Assembly: GCA_041672395.1 (NCBI GenBank)
Contig: JBAYZS010000009.1
Coordinates: 1 to 64,000 of the forward strand
DNA length: 64,000 nt
Direction: 5' to 3'
Source of the DNA: UBA5287 sp041672395
Lineage (GTDB): Bacteria > Bacteroidota > Bacteroidia > Bacteroidales > Dysgonomonadaceae
This document shows positions 36,501 to 45,961 of this stretch, one piece after another (position 1 is the first letter of the stretch; the number at the start of each line of letters is the position of its first letter). The notes below the pieces were generated by a model. It was not told where the DNA came from. It was given only the letters and a program-made list of their open reading frames with translations, and ran no database searches. The position numbers were made by a program, and so were the translations under genes.

Positions 36501-38251
36501 TTTGTCTCTATATATTCACCAGTCATTATTTTTTTGTCCAAAGTTTTCGAATCACTACCTAGTTTTTTAGCTGTTTGCCATTGTTTAATTGCCTTTTCCT
36601 TCTCATCTAACATAAAGAGTACGTCTCCATAATGTTCATATACTTCAGCAGATGGTTCCTTTGCTCCATATTCAATAGCTTTTTCAATGTAAATCTTCGC
36701 CGTAACAAATGATTTTTGTTCAAATAGTATCCAACCATATGTATCTAAATAAGTTTGATTTGTAGGTTCTACTTTTATTGTTATGCCACTCATTCGTTCC
36801 GCCTTGTCTAAATCTCTTTTTTGAAGAGATAAATAATAACTATAATTATTTAAAACAGGCAAATTTTGAGGATTCAAATTTAATGCTTTTTCATAACATT
36901 CAAATGCTTTTTCGTCGTTTCCAAGATAGTGATTAATATCTCCAATTTGACCATAAAAGTCAGATTCTACAGTAGAATTTGGCATTGTAGCATTTTTAAT
37001 TCCATCTTCAAACACGCTTAAAGCTTCAATGTATTTATTTTGTTGAGATTTTGCACCACCAAGATAAAAATAGAATTGAGGAGCTGTTGGAATGTTTTTA
37101 ATTGCCATTGTAGATATTTCAACTACCTTGTTCATATTGTTATCAGGAATATATATACGCAGTAAATTTTCGTATCCGCTAGGATCCCCGGGGTTTGCAA
37201 ATGTAAAAATTTGAAATTGTTCTATCGCCTTTTGTTTGTCATCTTGTAAAGCCAAGACACCCCCGTAAATTAAATTTATTTGGGTATTGTTAGGATATTG
37301 TTCTAATAGACTGTTAAAGAAAGGATTTGCATCACTCATGTTTTGTTTATTTTGCTGTAATACAGAAACATAACGAGTGACTAACTGCAATTTATCATCA
37401 AAACTTACATTTTTATCGGAAATGGCTTTTCTCATCTCCTTGTCTGCAGAATCCCTATCTCCATTTTTTTTATAATAGTTAACAAGAGAAAGGATTAATG
37501 AAGGATTTTCGGAATTAATATTTTCGGCTAATTTATAATATTTGAAAGCATTATCATTTTGATTATCTTCAATGTATAAATCTCCTAAAAGAATTAAATA
37601 TTGTGGATTATCAGGATTCTTTTCAATAATTGCTTCAATTTCCTTAAATGCATCTTCCTTCTTATTCATCATTGAGTAGATTCTGAACTTGTTAAATGTG
37701 ATTACATCTGTAACACCCATGCTATTTTGTAGTTTATTCAAAGCATCTATTGCTTCTTGAAGGTCACCATTATCAGCATAAGCATTTGCTAATTCAAAAA
37801 ACAATTCAACTTTTGCTGGATATATATTTAAAAGATGTTTATAGATTTCAATTACATCTTGTCTTTTACCCTGTTCTTTACTTAATCCCGCTAACATCAT
37901 ATTGTAATAGTAATTATTGGGATCATAATTTACCGCTTTGTTAATATAAGATAAAGCAATTGATTTTTCATTTAGAACATTATAATATGTTCCTAACTCG
38001 ACGAGTACATTTGAATTTGTCGAATCAATTGCATGACATTGTTGAAAAAAGTCAATAGCTTGATCGTATTGACCTTGTGCTTTTGAATTCAATGCAGAAT
38101 AAAAATAATAATCAAAAGTTCTCCTTGATTGTTCGTCCAATTGAATATTAGAAGTATCGCTCATTTTCTGTGCATTCATTTGTGTAGGAAATAATAAAGT
38201 AGTTAAGACTACAACAACCGATAAAAAAACTTTGGCGTTATAATTATGCAT
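36497..38251 (-). CDS. exported TPR-repeat protein
   Basis: A 584-aa protein with signal peptide (VVVLTTLLFPTQMNAQ), then roughly a dozen tetratricopeptide repeats over almost its whole length; clear units include AQGQYDQAIDFFQQCHAIDS and NDEKAFECYEKALNLNPQNL. It presumably scaffolds other envelope proteins. It lies between dut (29-base gap) and the DUF4292 gene (ATGA overlap), so co-expressed with the lipoprotein and EnvC-like factor, which suggests a shared envelope or division role. No catalytic motif. Confidence 0.87.
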   Translation of the reverse strand: MHNYNAKVFLSVVVVLTTLLFPTQMNAQKMSDTSNIQLDEQSRRTFDYYFYSALNSKAQGQYDQAIDFFQQCHAIDSTNSNVLVELGTYYNVLNEKSIALSYINKAVNYDPNNYYYNMMLAGLSKEQGKRQDVIEIYKHLLNIYPAKVELFFELANAYADNGDLQEAIDALNKLQNSMGVTDVITFNKFRIYSMMNKKEDAFKEIEAIIEKNPDNPQYLILLGDLYIEDNQNDNAFKYYKLAENINSENPSLILSLVNYYKKNGDRDSADKEMRKAISDKNVSFDDKLQLVTRYVSVLQQNKQNMSDANPFFNSLLEQYPNNTQINLIYGGVLALQDDKQKAIEQFQIFTFANPGDPSGYENLLRIYIPDNNMNKVVEISTMAIKNIPTAPQFYFYLGGAKSQQNKYIEALSVFEDGIKNATMPNSTVESDFYGQIGDINHYLGNDEKAFECYEKALNLNPQNLPVLNNYSYYLSLQKRDLDKAERMSGITIKVEPTNQTYLDTYGWILFEQKSFVTAKIYIEKAIEYGAKEPSAEVYEHYGDVLFMLDEKEKAIKQWQTAKKLGSDSKTLDKKIMTGEYIETK

Positions 38252-38280
38252 AAGTCAATTATTAATTAATTTAGAAATCA

Positions 38281-38715
38281 TTACTTTTTGCCCGTATGCC
38301 CGAACCCTCCAGTACCACGATCCGTTTCATCAAGTTGCGAAACAACTTCCCATTCAATATGTTCGTGTTTTGATATTATCATTTGGCAAATACGTTCACC
38401 ATCATTAATAATGAAATCTTCATTGGATAGATTAACAAGAATAACGCAGATTTCGCCACGATAATCGGCATCAATTGTTCCAGGTGAATTTAATATTGAA
38501 ATACCATATTTTATGGCCATACCACTTCTTGGACGAATCTGAGCTTCATACCCTTCAGGTAATTGAATAAATATACCTGTAGGAACTAGTACTCTCTGCA
38601 GGGTTTTCAGTGTTACGGGTTCACTAATATTTGCTCTTATATCCATTCCGGCAGATAGCTCCGTAGCATATTCCGGCATTGAATGCTTAGAAGTATTTAC
38701 AATTTTCACTTTCAT
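38281..38715 (-). CDS. dut: dUTP diphosphatase
   Basis: Trimeric dUTPase of 144 aa, hydrolysing dUTP to dUMP and pyrophosphate so that uracil is kept out of DNA. All motifs are present in order: AGMDIRA (motif 1), RPRSGMA (motif 2), [11 protein letters not shown] (motif 3), ERICQM (motif 4) and the C-terminal glycine-rich arm RGTGGFG (motif 5). Full length for the family. First gene of the minus-strand operon leading to the TPR, DUF4292 and EnvC-like genes. Confidence 0.97.
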   Translation of the reverse strand: MKVKIVNTSKHSMPEYATELSAGMDIRANISEPVTLKTLQRVLVPTGIFIQLPEGYEAQIRPRSGMAIKYGISILNSPGTIDADYRGEICVILVNLSNEDFIINDGERICQMIISKHEHIEWEVVSQLDETDRGTGGFGHTGKK

Positions 38716-38866
38716 CTTTAGCTGATAATAATCCCAATATTTAGATAAATCAATTTGATTATGCGAATTTAGATAATTCTGAGCAATTATTTATGAAATT
38801 GATAAAAATTAAGGAAATTAGTATTTTAATGTATAACATTAAACAAATACTGATTCAAAAAAAACA

Positions 38867-38874
38867 TATCTTTG
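38867..38874 (+). promoter_or_regulatory. -7 promoter element placed almost on the start codon
   Basis: Perfect TATCTTTG only seven bases before the ATG at 38882. With the usual distance from the -7 box, transcription would begin at about the start codon, so the mRNA would be leaderless or nearly so. Confidence 0.45.
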
Positions 38875-38881
38875 CTGTAAG

Positions 38882-39607
38882 ATGAATGATCAAGAAGACA
38901 TATTACATAAATTAAGACAAACCCTAAATGAACAGGGTATTGAATCATTTCATATTCTGGAAGAAAGCGTTCCTGTTGAGGAACAAATGGAGTTTTTCCG
39001 ATATTTTGAAAAGTTGCGTAGAGAAGAACCCAATTTTAACAGAAATGAAGAAGTTTCAATTTTATTTGAATCTGAGGCATCAATAGATAGAAAAAAGCGA
39101 AGTCTTACTTTACTGGCATCAATTCCTGATGTTTCAGCATATCGTTCAATTGAGACTTATCACAGTAGCCCACTTGAACCTGAATTACTAAACTGGTCAT
39201 CGATGGCATTGGTTAGTAGTCGAATTATATTAAGTTCTGATCTGTCCGGACATCAACAGATATACATTTCTACCGGATTAGGAGGCCATGATAAGAAATT
39301 ACGATTCTTCTCTTTATTTACAACCCGTAGCAGAGAAGATTTCACAGACTTACAAAAGGAAATTATTGATCGTGAATTCAAATTTCAATTACAACATTCT
39401 GATATTGTAATTGAGAAATTTGATATTGAGAATAAATATTTCACAATCCTAATGTTATTTTCATTTGAAATCGACGCCAAATCAAGTTTAATAGCGGCAG
39501 TAACTGAATGCAACCAATATGGAGATTTTTTAGACGACCGTTTTTTATTTACTAATGTAAAGATTTTGAGCGATTCGGAGATAGAACGCATATTGACTCG
39601 GACTTAA
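38882..39607 (+). CDS. conserved hypothetical protein (241 aa)
   Basis: I do not recognise the family. The protein is soluble, without signal peptide or membrane helix, with an acidic helical N-terminus (NDQEDILHKLRQTLNEQG) and a mixed alpha/beta body. A segment at about 100-150 (SSRIILSSDLSGHQQIYIS, GGHDKKLRFFSLFTT) could be a nucleotide or RNA-binding fold, but no motif supports this. The codon use and length argue for a real gene. It is divergent from dut and converges on rlmL with seven bases between. Function unknown. Confidence 0.7.
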   Translation: MNDQEDILHKLRQTLNEQGIESFHILEESVPVEEQMEFFRYFEKLRREEPNFNRNEEVSILFESEASIDRKKRSLTLLASIPDVSAYRSIETYHSSPLEPELLNWSSMALVSSRIILSSDLSGHQQIYISTGLGGHDKKLRFFSLFTTRSREDFTDLQKEIIDREFKFQLQHSDIVIEKFDIENKYFTILMLFSFEIDAKSSLIAAVTECNQYGDFLDDRFLFTNVKILSDSEIERILTRT

Positions 39608-39614
39608 TTCGGAA

Positions 39615-41048
39615 TTACTTTTCTCTTCTTATCCTTCCTTCAAAAAGTCTCTTGGGTTTTTCATCCCTCTTTTCATATGATTTATTGGAATCCCTTTTCT
39701 TGAACACTCTTTTGGGTTCCTTATCACTATCAAAGGATTTTCTTGATTTGAATTCTTTTTTTACGTTGCCAAGATTCTCATGATCATTACCCCTGTCTTT
39801 TTTTCTAAGACTGTCAAATGAATGTTTCTTATCAGATTTTCCATCTGTATTCTTTGGTGTATAGGGTATTTCTCTACGGGGTCTATCCTCGCTTTTGTAC
39901 TCTTTTCTTTTGCCGGAAAACAGTTCGTACTTGCGCATTTCACATTCCAAAGCACCATTATTCAGAAAGAAACGTTTAGAATATTTAAGTGCGACTTTAT
40001 CAAAGCACTCTTTTTTATAGCTTAAAATATAGGCATCATAACCAGTGAAAACATGTTTCAGTCGCTCCCCAATCATTGAATACAATTCTTCAAGATCTTC
40101 CACTTTAATTCGCTCTCCATAAGGAGGATTTGTCATCAGTACTCCTGCGGGTTTAGGAGCTATTTCAAATTGCTGAAACGGCTTGACTTCCAAGTCGATA
40201 TACTTCTTCAAGCCAGCACTTTCTATGTTTTTTCTAGCGATTTCGATAGCTACTGCTGAGATATCTGAACCAATGATACGATAATTAAAATCTCTTGCAG
40301 AAGAATCATCGTTATAAATATCACTGAATAAATTCTCATCAAAATCAGGCCAGCTTTCAAATGCAAAATGTTTGCGATGAATGCCGGGAGGAATACCTAA
40401 AGCAATCATAGCTGCCTCGATTAATAATGTTCCCGAACCACACATTGGATCAATAAAAGTACTTTCTCCTTTCCAGCCCGACTTGAGTATCATTCCTGCG
40501 GCAAGCACTTCATTAAGAGGCGCTTCTGTTTGAGCCACCCGATAACCGCGTTTATGAAGTGACTCACCTGAACTGTCAAGTGAAAGCGTACATTTATTAT
40601 GTGCGATATGAATATTGAATACCATATCGGGATTGCTTACACTAACCGATGGGCGTTTGCCATATTTCTCATTAAAAAAATCTACAATCGCGTCCTTTAC
40701 ACGATAGGCTACAAACTTAGAATGATGAAATATATGAGAATAAACCACGGCATCAATTGAAAATGATTTATCAAGCGAAAGGTAGTCTTCCCAATTTACT
40801 TGTTTAATAGCTTCATACACTTCATCAGCATTCTCTGCCTTAAAAGAATAGATCGGTTTCAAAATCCGTAACGCCGTACGACAATACACATTCGTCTTGT
40901 ACATCAAGCCTTTATCTCCGGTAAAGGAGACCATGCGCGTTCCTATTTCTATATTATTAGCCCCGATATTTGTCAATTCCTCAGCTAAAACATCTTCCAT
41001 TTCAGCCATGGTTTTAGCTATCATCGGGTACTCATTCAATTGATTCAT
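39615..41048 (-). CDS. rlmL: THUMP-domain 23S rRNA (guanine-N2) methyltransferase, RlmL-like
   Basis: SAM-dependent rRNA methyltransferase of 477 aa corresponding to the RlmL half of E. coli RlmKL. N-terminal THUMP region at about 1-160, then the methyltransferase with FIDPMCGSGTLLIEAA (SAM site) and TNPPYGER, the NPPY signature of amino-group methylation. After about residue 375 comes a roughly 100-residue tail rich in Lys, Arg, Glu, Ser and Asp without predicted fold, probably an RNA-contacting tail. A TATCTTTG box lies 25 bases before the start. The exact target base is inferred by homology. Confidence 0.88.
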   Translation of the reverse strand: MNQLNEYPMIAKTMAEMEDVLAEELTNIGANNIEIGTRMVSFTGDKGLMYKTNVYCRTALRILKPIYSFKAENADEVYEAIKQVNWEDYLSLDKSFSIDAVVYSHIFHHSKFVAYRVKDAIVDFFNEKYGKRPSVSVSNPDMVFNIHIAHNKCTLSLDSSGESLHKRGYRVAQTEAPLNEVLAAGMILKSGWKGESTFIDPMCGSGTLLIEAAMIALGIPPGIHRKHFAFESWPDFDENLFSDIYNDDSSARDFNYRIIGSDISAVAIEIARKNIESAGLKKYIDLEVKPFQQFEIAPKPAGVLMTNPPYGERIKVEDLEELYSMIGERLKHVFTGYDAYILSYKKECFDKVALKYSKRFFLNNGALECEMRKYELFSGKRKEYKSEDRPRREIPYTPKNTDGKSDKKHSFDSLRKKDRGNDHENLGNVKKEFKSRKSFDSDKEPKRVFKKRDSNKSYEKRDEKPKRLFEGRIRREK

Positions 41049-41073
41049 CTCTTTCTTTCAGTATTTTAAGATG

Positions 41074-41081
41074 CAAAGATA
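41074..41081 (-). promoter_or_regulatory. -7 promoter element (TATCTTTG) for rlmL
   Basis: Perfect TAnnTTTG on the minus strand, 25 bases before the rlmL ATG. The -33 element is not clear. Confidence 0.45.
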
Positions 41082-41144
41082 GTTATTTTTTTGTGAGCAT
41101 ATTATTTAGAGATCTGCTTAAGTCTAGATCTTTCATATTTTTAT

Positions 41145-41152
41145 TATATTTG
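41145..41152 (+). promoter_or_regulatory. -7 promoter element (TATATTTG) for the HAD gene
   Basis: Perfect TAnnTTTG, 18 bases before the ATG at 41171. A very short leader is implied. Confidence 0.45.
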
Positions 41153-41170
41153 CATTAATAATTATACATT

Positions 41171-41773
41171 ATGGCAATTAAAAATATAATATTCGATTTT
41201 GGCGGTGTACTAATCGATTGGAATCCAGTTTATCTTTACGAAAAAGTGTTCGACACCAAAGAAGAAATGGACTTTTTTCTTAAAAACATTTGTACGAATG
41301 ATTGGAACATGCATCAAGATGCGGGATACCCATTAGAAAAAGCAACTAAAGAACTTCAGGAAAAACATCCCGAATACAGTGATAAAATTGGATTGTTTTA
41401 CGGAAGATGGACCGAGATGTTAGGTGGCACCATCGATGAAAATGTTCAAGTGTTGAAAAAGTTAAAACCGCACTTTCCCATATACGGACTCACAAATTGG
41501 TCGGCAGAAACCATTCCTTTAGCTATTGAAAGATACGATTTTTTTAAGTTATTGGATGGAATGGTTGTTTCGGGCAAAGAGAAAATCATAAAACCAGAAC
41601 ATCGATTATATCAAATATTATTGGACAAATACCAGTTAAATCCAGAAGAATCACTCTTTATAGACGACAACATTCACAATATCCAAACCGCTGACGATAT
41701 GGGCTTTATAACCATTCACCTCACACCTGAAACAAATTTGGAAGAAGAGGTCGTTAGTATGGGTCTGCTGTAA
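41171..41773 (+). CDS. HAD superfamily phosphatase
   Basis: Haloacid-dehalogenase-like hydrolase, subfamily IA, 200 aa. Motif I is FDFGGVLIDW (nucleophile Asp9), motif II is in LTNWSAE, motif III is the Lys of IKPEHRLY, and motif IV is FIDDNIHNI. The Asp-Phe-Gly-Gly-Val start with a helical cap matches the YihX/epoxide-hydrolase-N group, which includes alpha-D-glucose-1-phosphatases. The substrate is not certain. Single-gene unit between rlmL and a convergent GHL10 gene. Confidence 0.88.
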   Translation: MAIKNIIFDFGGVLIDWNPVYLYEKVFDTKEEMDFFLKNICTNDWNMHQDAGYPLEKATKELQEKHPEYSDKIGLFYGRWTEMLGGTIDENVQVLKKLKPHFPIYGLTNWSAETIPLAIERYDFFKLLDGMVVSGKEKIIKPEHRLYQILLDKYQLNPEESLFIDDNIHNIQTADDMGFITIHLTPETNLEEEVVSMGLL

Positions 41774-41786
41774 ATTACAGTAGACC
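41762..41786 (+). terminator. hairpin overlapping the HAD stop codon, possible terminator
   Basis: 12-bp inverted repeat with one G-U position (41762-41773 with 41775-41786) that includes the TAA stop. Only a weak T stretch follows. A second small hairpin lies at 41860-41877 (7-bp stem). Together they may end transcription between these convergent genes. Confidence 0.4.
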
Positions 41787-41906
41787 GATCACGACCTTTT
41801 AAGTAAACAGTTGCTCATTTGAATAAGAGTCATTTATATTTTAGAGTACAACATATTTGACCGTTAAGGTTAACGGTTGAGCGTTTGAATATGATTGAAC
41901 TATAAA

Positions 41907-43433
41907 TTATAGCTTAACATTTATCTTTTTGCTCTTTGACTCGTTGTGGAATACATCCATTGCGGTAACCATAAATGTATATTTTGTATTCCCAGTTTCA
42001 TAAGGTAGCACATAGAAATTATCAGATGTCACCTCAACTATATTTGCAGGATTATCAATATCAACCCGTTCTCCACTTCTAAAACGATAAACCACAAAAT
42101 ATTTTGCTGATTCAGGGTTATTAGGTTGTTTCTTATAATCCCATGTTAGAAAATGCATATCAGGAGCAAACACATCCGTTAGTTTCTTGACTTTATCCGG
42201 GCGACCTTTATGCATATTTGAATATGCAGGAATAAGAGCTTTAGTTCGATGTATCCCATTCTTCAATACATCCGCTTCTCCATTCTTGTTTTCCGTTATC
42301 TGATATCCATACCAAAAACAATTTCCACTGACAAAAGACATTTCACGTGTTTGTCGGATTTTGACATCCAATTCATTTTTGTCTAAACTGCGTTTTATAT
42401 CCTGACCAATATACAAAGGTTGTTCAAAATTATTGGCATTCCACCAATGCAGAAGAGTTGTGTAATCAGCAGCCTTGTGACCAATTTCCCAGTATAATTG
42501 TGGAAGGTTATAATCAATCCATCCCTTTTCAGCCCACAACTTAATATCAGCATACAAATCGTCATAGTTTTGCAAACCATTGGTTTCACTACCAGAGCCG
42601 TCAGGTGTACTTCTTTTATTTCGATAAATTCCGAACGGGCTGACGCCAAAGCGTACCCATGGTTTCGTACAAATGATGGTGTGTTTTATCTCCTTGATAA
42701 GTAAGTTCACATTATTTCTGCGCCAATCTTCCTTATCAGAAAAGCCTTGAGAAGAAGCATAAACATTGAAGCTTCCATCATCAGGAAAAGGCTGTCCTGC
42801 AATAGGATATGGATAGAAATAATCGTCCATATGAATTGCATCCACATCATAACGAGAGACAATATCCTCCACTACATTACAAATGAATGTCCGATTTTCA
42901 GGTAATCCCGGATCAAAAAACAGCTGATTTCCATACTGAACAAAACGTTCAGGATTTTTCCAATACAAATGATTCGGAGCAAGTTCAGAATTAATATTCG
43001 ATTTAACCCGATAAGGATTCATCCAAGCATGCAGTTCCATACCACGTTTGTGGCACTCCTCTATTATAAATGCAAGAGGGTCAAAGTCAGGATCATCAGG
43101 AGCCAATCCTTGTCTCCCCGTCAAGAAACGACTCCACGGTTCCAATTCAGATTTATAAAAAGCATCCGCTTCGGGTCTTATTTGAAAAATCAGTGCATTT
43201 ATGCCCGCTTCATCCAACTTTCTAACCATTTCAGTCAGGTAATGTTTCATTGCAGCGCTGTTCATTTGTTGATACCTTGATTGCCCAACCGTTTGTATCC
43301 AAGCCCCTCTGAATTCTCTTTTAGGTGAAGGATCCGGATTGTGGGTAAGCGATTTTTTAGTAGTTCCGCAAGAAACAACCGTTAAACTGATAAAAACAAA
43401 TAAAAGAAGTTGAATGATTTTGTTTAGTTGCAT
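41907..43433 (-). CDS. GHL10 (DUF187) family glycoside-hydrolase-like lipoprotein
   Basis: A 508-aa lipoprotein (lipobox TVVSC, Cys22). Residues about 38-350 form a TIM-barrel domain of the GHL10/DUF187 family: REFRGAWIQTVGQ at the start, GINALIFQIRPEADAFY, GMELHAWMNPYRV and DAIHMDDYFYPYP. A fibronectin-III-like C-terminal domain (SAKYFVVYRFRSGERVD) follows. Relatives are thought to act on peptidoglycan glycan chains or related amino-sugar polymers; activity of this one is unknown. It lies 20 bases after the antiporter gene on the same strand. Confidence 0.87.
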   Translation of the reverse strand: MQLNKIIQLLLFVFISLTVVSCGTTKKSLTHNPDPSPKREFRGAWIQTVGQSRYQQMNSAAMKHYLTEMVRKLDEAGINALIFQIRPEADAFYKSELEPWSRFLTGRQGLAPDDPDFDPLAFIIEECHKRGMELHAWMNPYRVKSNINSELAPNHLYWKNPERFVQYGNQLFFDPGLPENRTFICNVVEDIVSRYDVDAIHMDDYFYPYPIAGQPFPDDGSFNVYASSQGFSDKEDWRRNNVNLLIKEIKHTIICTKPWVRFGVSPFGIYRNKRSTPDGSGSETNGLQNYDDLYADIKLWAEKGWIDYNLPQLYWEIGHKAADYTTLLHWWNANNFEQPLYIGQDIKRSLDKNELDVKIRQTREMSFVSGNCFWYGYQITENKNGEADVLKNGIHRTKALIPAYSNMHKGRPDKVKKLTDVFAPDMHFLTWDYKKQPNNPESAKYFVVYRFRSGERVDIDNPANIVEVTSDNFYVLPYETGNTKYTFMVTAMDVFHNESKSKKINVKL

Positions 43434-43453
43434 AAGACAATTTTTATAAATAT

Positions 43454-45529
43454 TTATGGTGCCGGTGCAAAAGCTGTATGCTCTGATTCCAGCAATACCG
43501 ATGGAATATGTTGACGCGGATATACCGCAATTCGATTAATGTGAGGAAATCTGCTTTCCAATAGAGAAGGGAAGTGATCCATTTCGTCTCTGTATGATAA
43601 ATACCCTGTGTGAGCTAAAATCAGAACCACCAAATCATCCTCTTTGAAAACATCACAACAACTCATTGGATCAGCCCAATTTGAGAAAGACATAAATGAA
43701 AACAATTTACCATTTGTTTTATCATGCTTTATTATCTTTTGTGTCTCAGGATCACCAATATGTAGAATAGGAATAGAAAGTTCCTGTGACAATCGCGCCA
43801 CTTTTTTGACCCACGATTTAAAACCATATTCTTTTTCTGAGTATGGAGCGGATATGACCACGATTCGTTTATTAGCAAGTAATGGTTTCTCGATATGACA
43901 AATAAAAAGGTTTTTATCAAGATTTCTAATAACCGTATCCACCTTTTCTCCAAGTAGTTTTTCTACAAATCTCACTTTGCCCGGCCATCCAATAATCACT
44001 ATATCAGCCATTGTTTCTCGTGCAGTTCTTACAATCCCATTAGGAATATTATGATCAATTGTAGTAATAATGTCCACATTTACACCTGCCGACACCCCCA
44101 TATCGACAGATTTTTCGAGTTTTTTTCTCAAATCAACGATATGCTTTTCTGAAGCCTCATTATTTGGTACTACTCCTAAAAGCGAAATAGAATTCTCTGA
44201 TTTTGGGTCCTTTATCAGCATAGCAAAGTTTACCAAACGACCGATATTTGAGACATTTGCGACCGGCAAAAGAATTTTCTCCTGAGCAAAGCTACCCAAT
44301 TGAGAAGGAGTAAAAGGTGCCCCTTCAGATTGGATTGCTATTTGTCTTGCTGCTTTTTGAGTCGCCAATGTCGAAATGATACATGTTACGAGGATCAGTA
44401 GAATAGTTCCGTTAAGAATATGCTCATCAAGAATTCCCACATTGAAACCAACTATAATAATAGCCAATGTTGCGGCCGCATGTGAGCTGCTCAATCCAAA
44501 TATGATATTTCGTTGAGGCTTTGAGTACTTATATGTTTTTTGAGCAGCATAAGCGGCCAACCATTTGCCAAAAAGTGCTACGATAGTGAGAACAACAGCT
44601 ACAGTCAGCGTTCGCCATCCGTTAAAAACCACATTAACATCAACCAACATGCCAACCGAAATAAGAAATATTGGAATAAACAATGCATTACCGAAGAAAT
44701 CGATTCTATTCATTAAAGCTGATGTATGCGGAATAAATTTGTTAAGCGCTAATCCGGCAGCAAATGCCCCGATAATTGGCTCCATGCCCGAAAGTTCAGC
44801 TAAAAAACCACAAGTAAAGAGCACCAGTAAAACATATATGTAGTGAGAATATTTATCATCTTCAATCTTTTGAAAGAACCACTTAGACAATACCGGAATA
44901 ATTTTAAAGACTATAAATGAAAAGATTGTCAAAGAAATCAACAATGTTATCCAAAATGCAGCAGAAAGATCACCCTGGTTCCCCGATACAATAGCTGCCA
45001 ACATGATAAGCACCGCTGCATCAGTCAGGATTGTTCCTCCTACAGTTATAGCAACAGCCTGATTTTTAGAGACCCCCATGCGACTAACAATAGGATATGA
45101 AACCAGCGTATGGGTAGAGAACATGCTGGCCGTCAATAAGCTGGGCAAAACATCATATCCAAGAAGATAGTAGCATACAGGATAACCTATAAACAATGGG
45201 ATGATGAATGTATATATACCAAACGTGATACTCTTATTCTTATTAGTCCTAAACTCATTGAAATCCAGTTCCAAACCTGCAATGAACATGATATAAAGAA
45301 GTCCAATGGTAGAGAACATCTTAATACCGGAGTCGTTATCTATCATATGCAGTCCATGCGGACCAATAATCACTCCTGCAATAATAAAACCAACAATATT
45401 CGGAACATTGATGCGCTTTAGCATCACAGACGATAAAAGAATAATCGCCAACAACAATCCGAATATAAGTATTGGATTATTTAGGGGAATTATGAATTCA
45501 TGCGATATATCGGCAATTATCTTTTCCAT
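43454..45529 (-). CDS. CPA2-type cation:proton antiporter with C-terminal Usp domain
   Basis: Membrane antiporter of 691 aa. The N-terminal about 390 residues form 12 or so helices of the Na+/H+ exchanger fold (VGFIIAGVIIGPHGLH, AGLELDFNEFR and GTILTDAAVLIML, the last carrying the transport Asp). The C-terminal part (about 410-690) contains universal-stress-like alpha/beta segments (KILLPVANVSNIGRLVNFAM, DIVIIGWPGK) likely to bind nucleotide and regulate transport. Transported ion (Na+ or K+) not determined. A TAAATTTG -7 box is upstream. Confidence 0.92.
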   Translation of the reverse strand: MEKIIADISHEFIIPLNNPILIFGLLLAIILLSSVMLKRINVPNIVGFIIAGVIIGPHGLHMIDNDSGIKMFSTIGLLYIMFIAGLELDFNEFRTNKNKSITFGIYTFIIPLFIGYPVCYYLLGYDVLPSLLTASMFSTHTLVSYPIVSRMGVSKNQAVAITVGGTILTDAAVLIMLAAIVSGNQGDLSAAFWITLLISLTIFSFIVFKIIPVLSKWFFQKIEDDKYSHYIYVLLVLFTCGFLAELSGMEPIIGAFAAGLALNKFIPHTSALMNRIDFFGNALFIPIFLISVGMLVDVNVVFNGWRTLTVAVVLTIVALFGKWLAAYAAQKTYKYSKPQRNIIFGLSSSHAAATLAIIIVGFNVGILDEHILNGTILLILVTCIISTLATQKAARQIAIQSEGAPFTPSQLGSFAQEKILLPVANVSNIGRLVNFAMLIKDPKSENSISLLGVVPNNEASEKHIVDLRKKLEKSVDMGVSAGVNVDIITTIDHNIPNGIVRTARETMADIVIIGWPGKVRFVEKLLGEKVDTVIRNLDKNLFICHIEKPLLANKRIVVISAPYSEKEYGFKSWVKKVARLSQELSIPILHIGDPETQKIIKHDKTNGKLFSFMSFSNWADPMSCCDVFKEDDLVVLILAHTGYLSYRDEMDHFPSLLESRFPHINRIAVYPRQHIPSVLLESEHTAFAPAP

Positions 45530-45565
45530 TTAAATGCTTATCAAATCATTTTTAAGTGAGATATG

Positions 45566-45573
45566 CAAATTTA
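45566..45573 (-). promoter_or_regulatory. -7 promoter element (TAAATTTG) for the antiporter
   Basis: TAnnTTTG match on the minus strand, 36 bases before the antiporter ATG. Weak -33. Confidence 0.35.
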
Positions 45574-45786
45574 CAAGATAATTTTTGATTTTTTATATCC
45601 ACCCGGAAAATAAGTCATTGAAAAAATGAATGCTTAATCAATTCAACCATTCATATAATACCAAAACTGTAGATATTTTATGTTAATCAGAAAGTAGAGC
45701 AGTAATCCTGTCGGGCTTTAGTGAAAACATGATGAGAGAATGGCGGTAGGATAGTCAACGCAAAGTGAAAGAATGGTTAAAGATTA

Positions 45787-45830
45787 GTGAGACCATAGTG
45801 AGACCATAGTGAGAGGAGCGTGAGACCATC
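45787..45830. repeat. four-unit 11-bp tandem repeat
   Basis: Units GTGAGACCATA (45787-45797), an identical copy (45798-45808), a diverged GTGAGAGGAGC (45809-45819) and GTGAGACCATC (45820-45830). It lies in the 0.4-kb gene-free gap between the antiporter and uvrA, about 90 bases before the uvrA -7 box. The 11-bp period shifts frame each time, so it is not coding. The rest of the gap (45574-45786) shows no gene, hairpin or RNA that I can recognise. Confidence 0.85.
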
Positions 45831-45917
45831 ATCTCAATGAAATTATAGTTAATTTGCAGTTTGAAGAAATTTGATTTTCTTTTACTTAAGTAACTTTTAT
45901 ATAGTATGAAAAGTCCG

Positions 45918-45925
45918 TATATTTG
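45918..45925 (+). promoter_or_regulatory. -7 promoter element (TATATTTG) for uvrA
   Basis: Perfect TAnnTTTG. A TTTT at 45897-45900 stands at about the right distance for a weak -33. Confidence 0.5.
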
Positions 45926-45961
45926 CAGATTATTTTTTCGGAAATGAAAGTGCAAAAAGCT

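Noticed and set aside
45787..45830. CRISPR array
   Set aside because: The units are 11 bp with no spacers and no cas genes are present.
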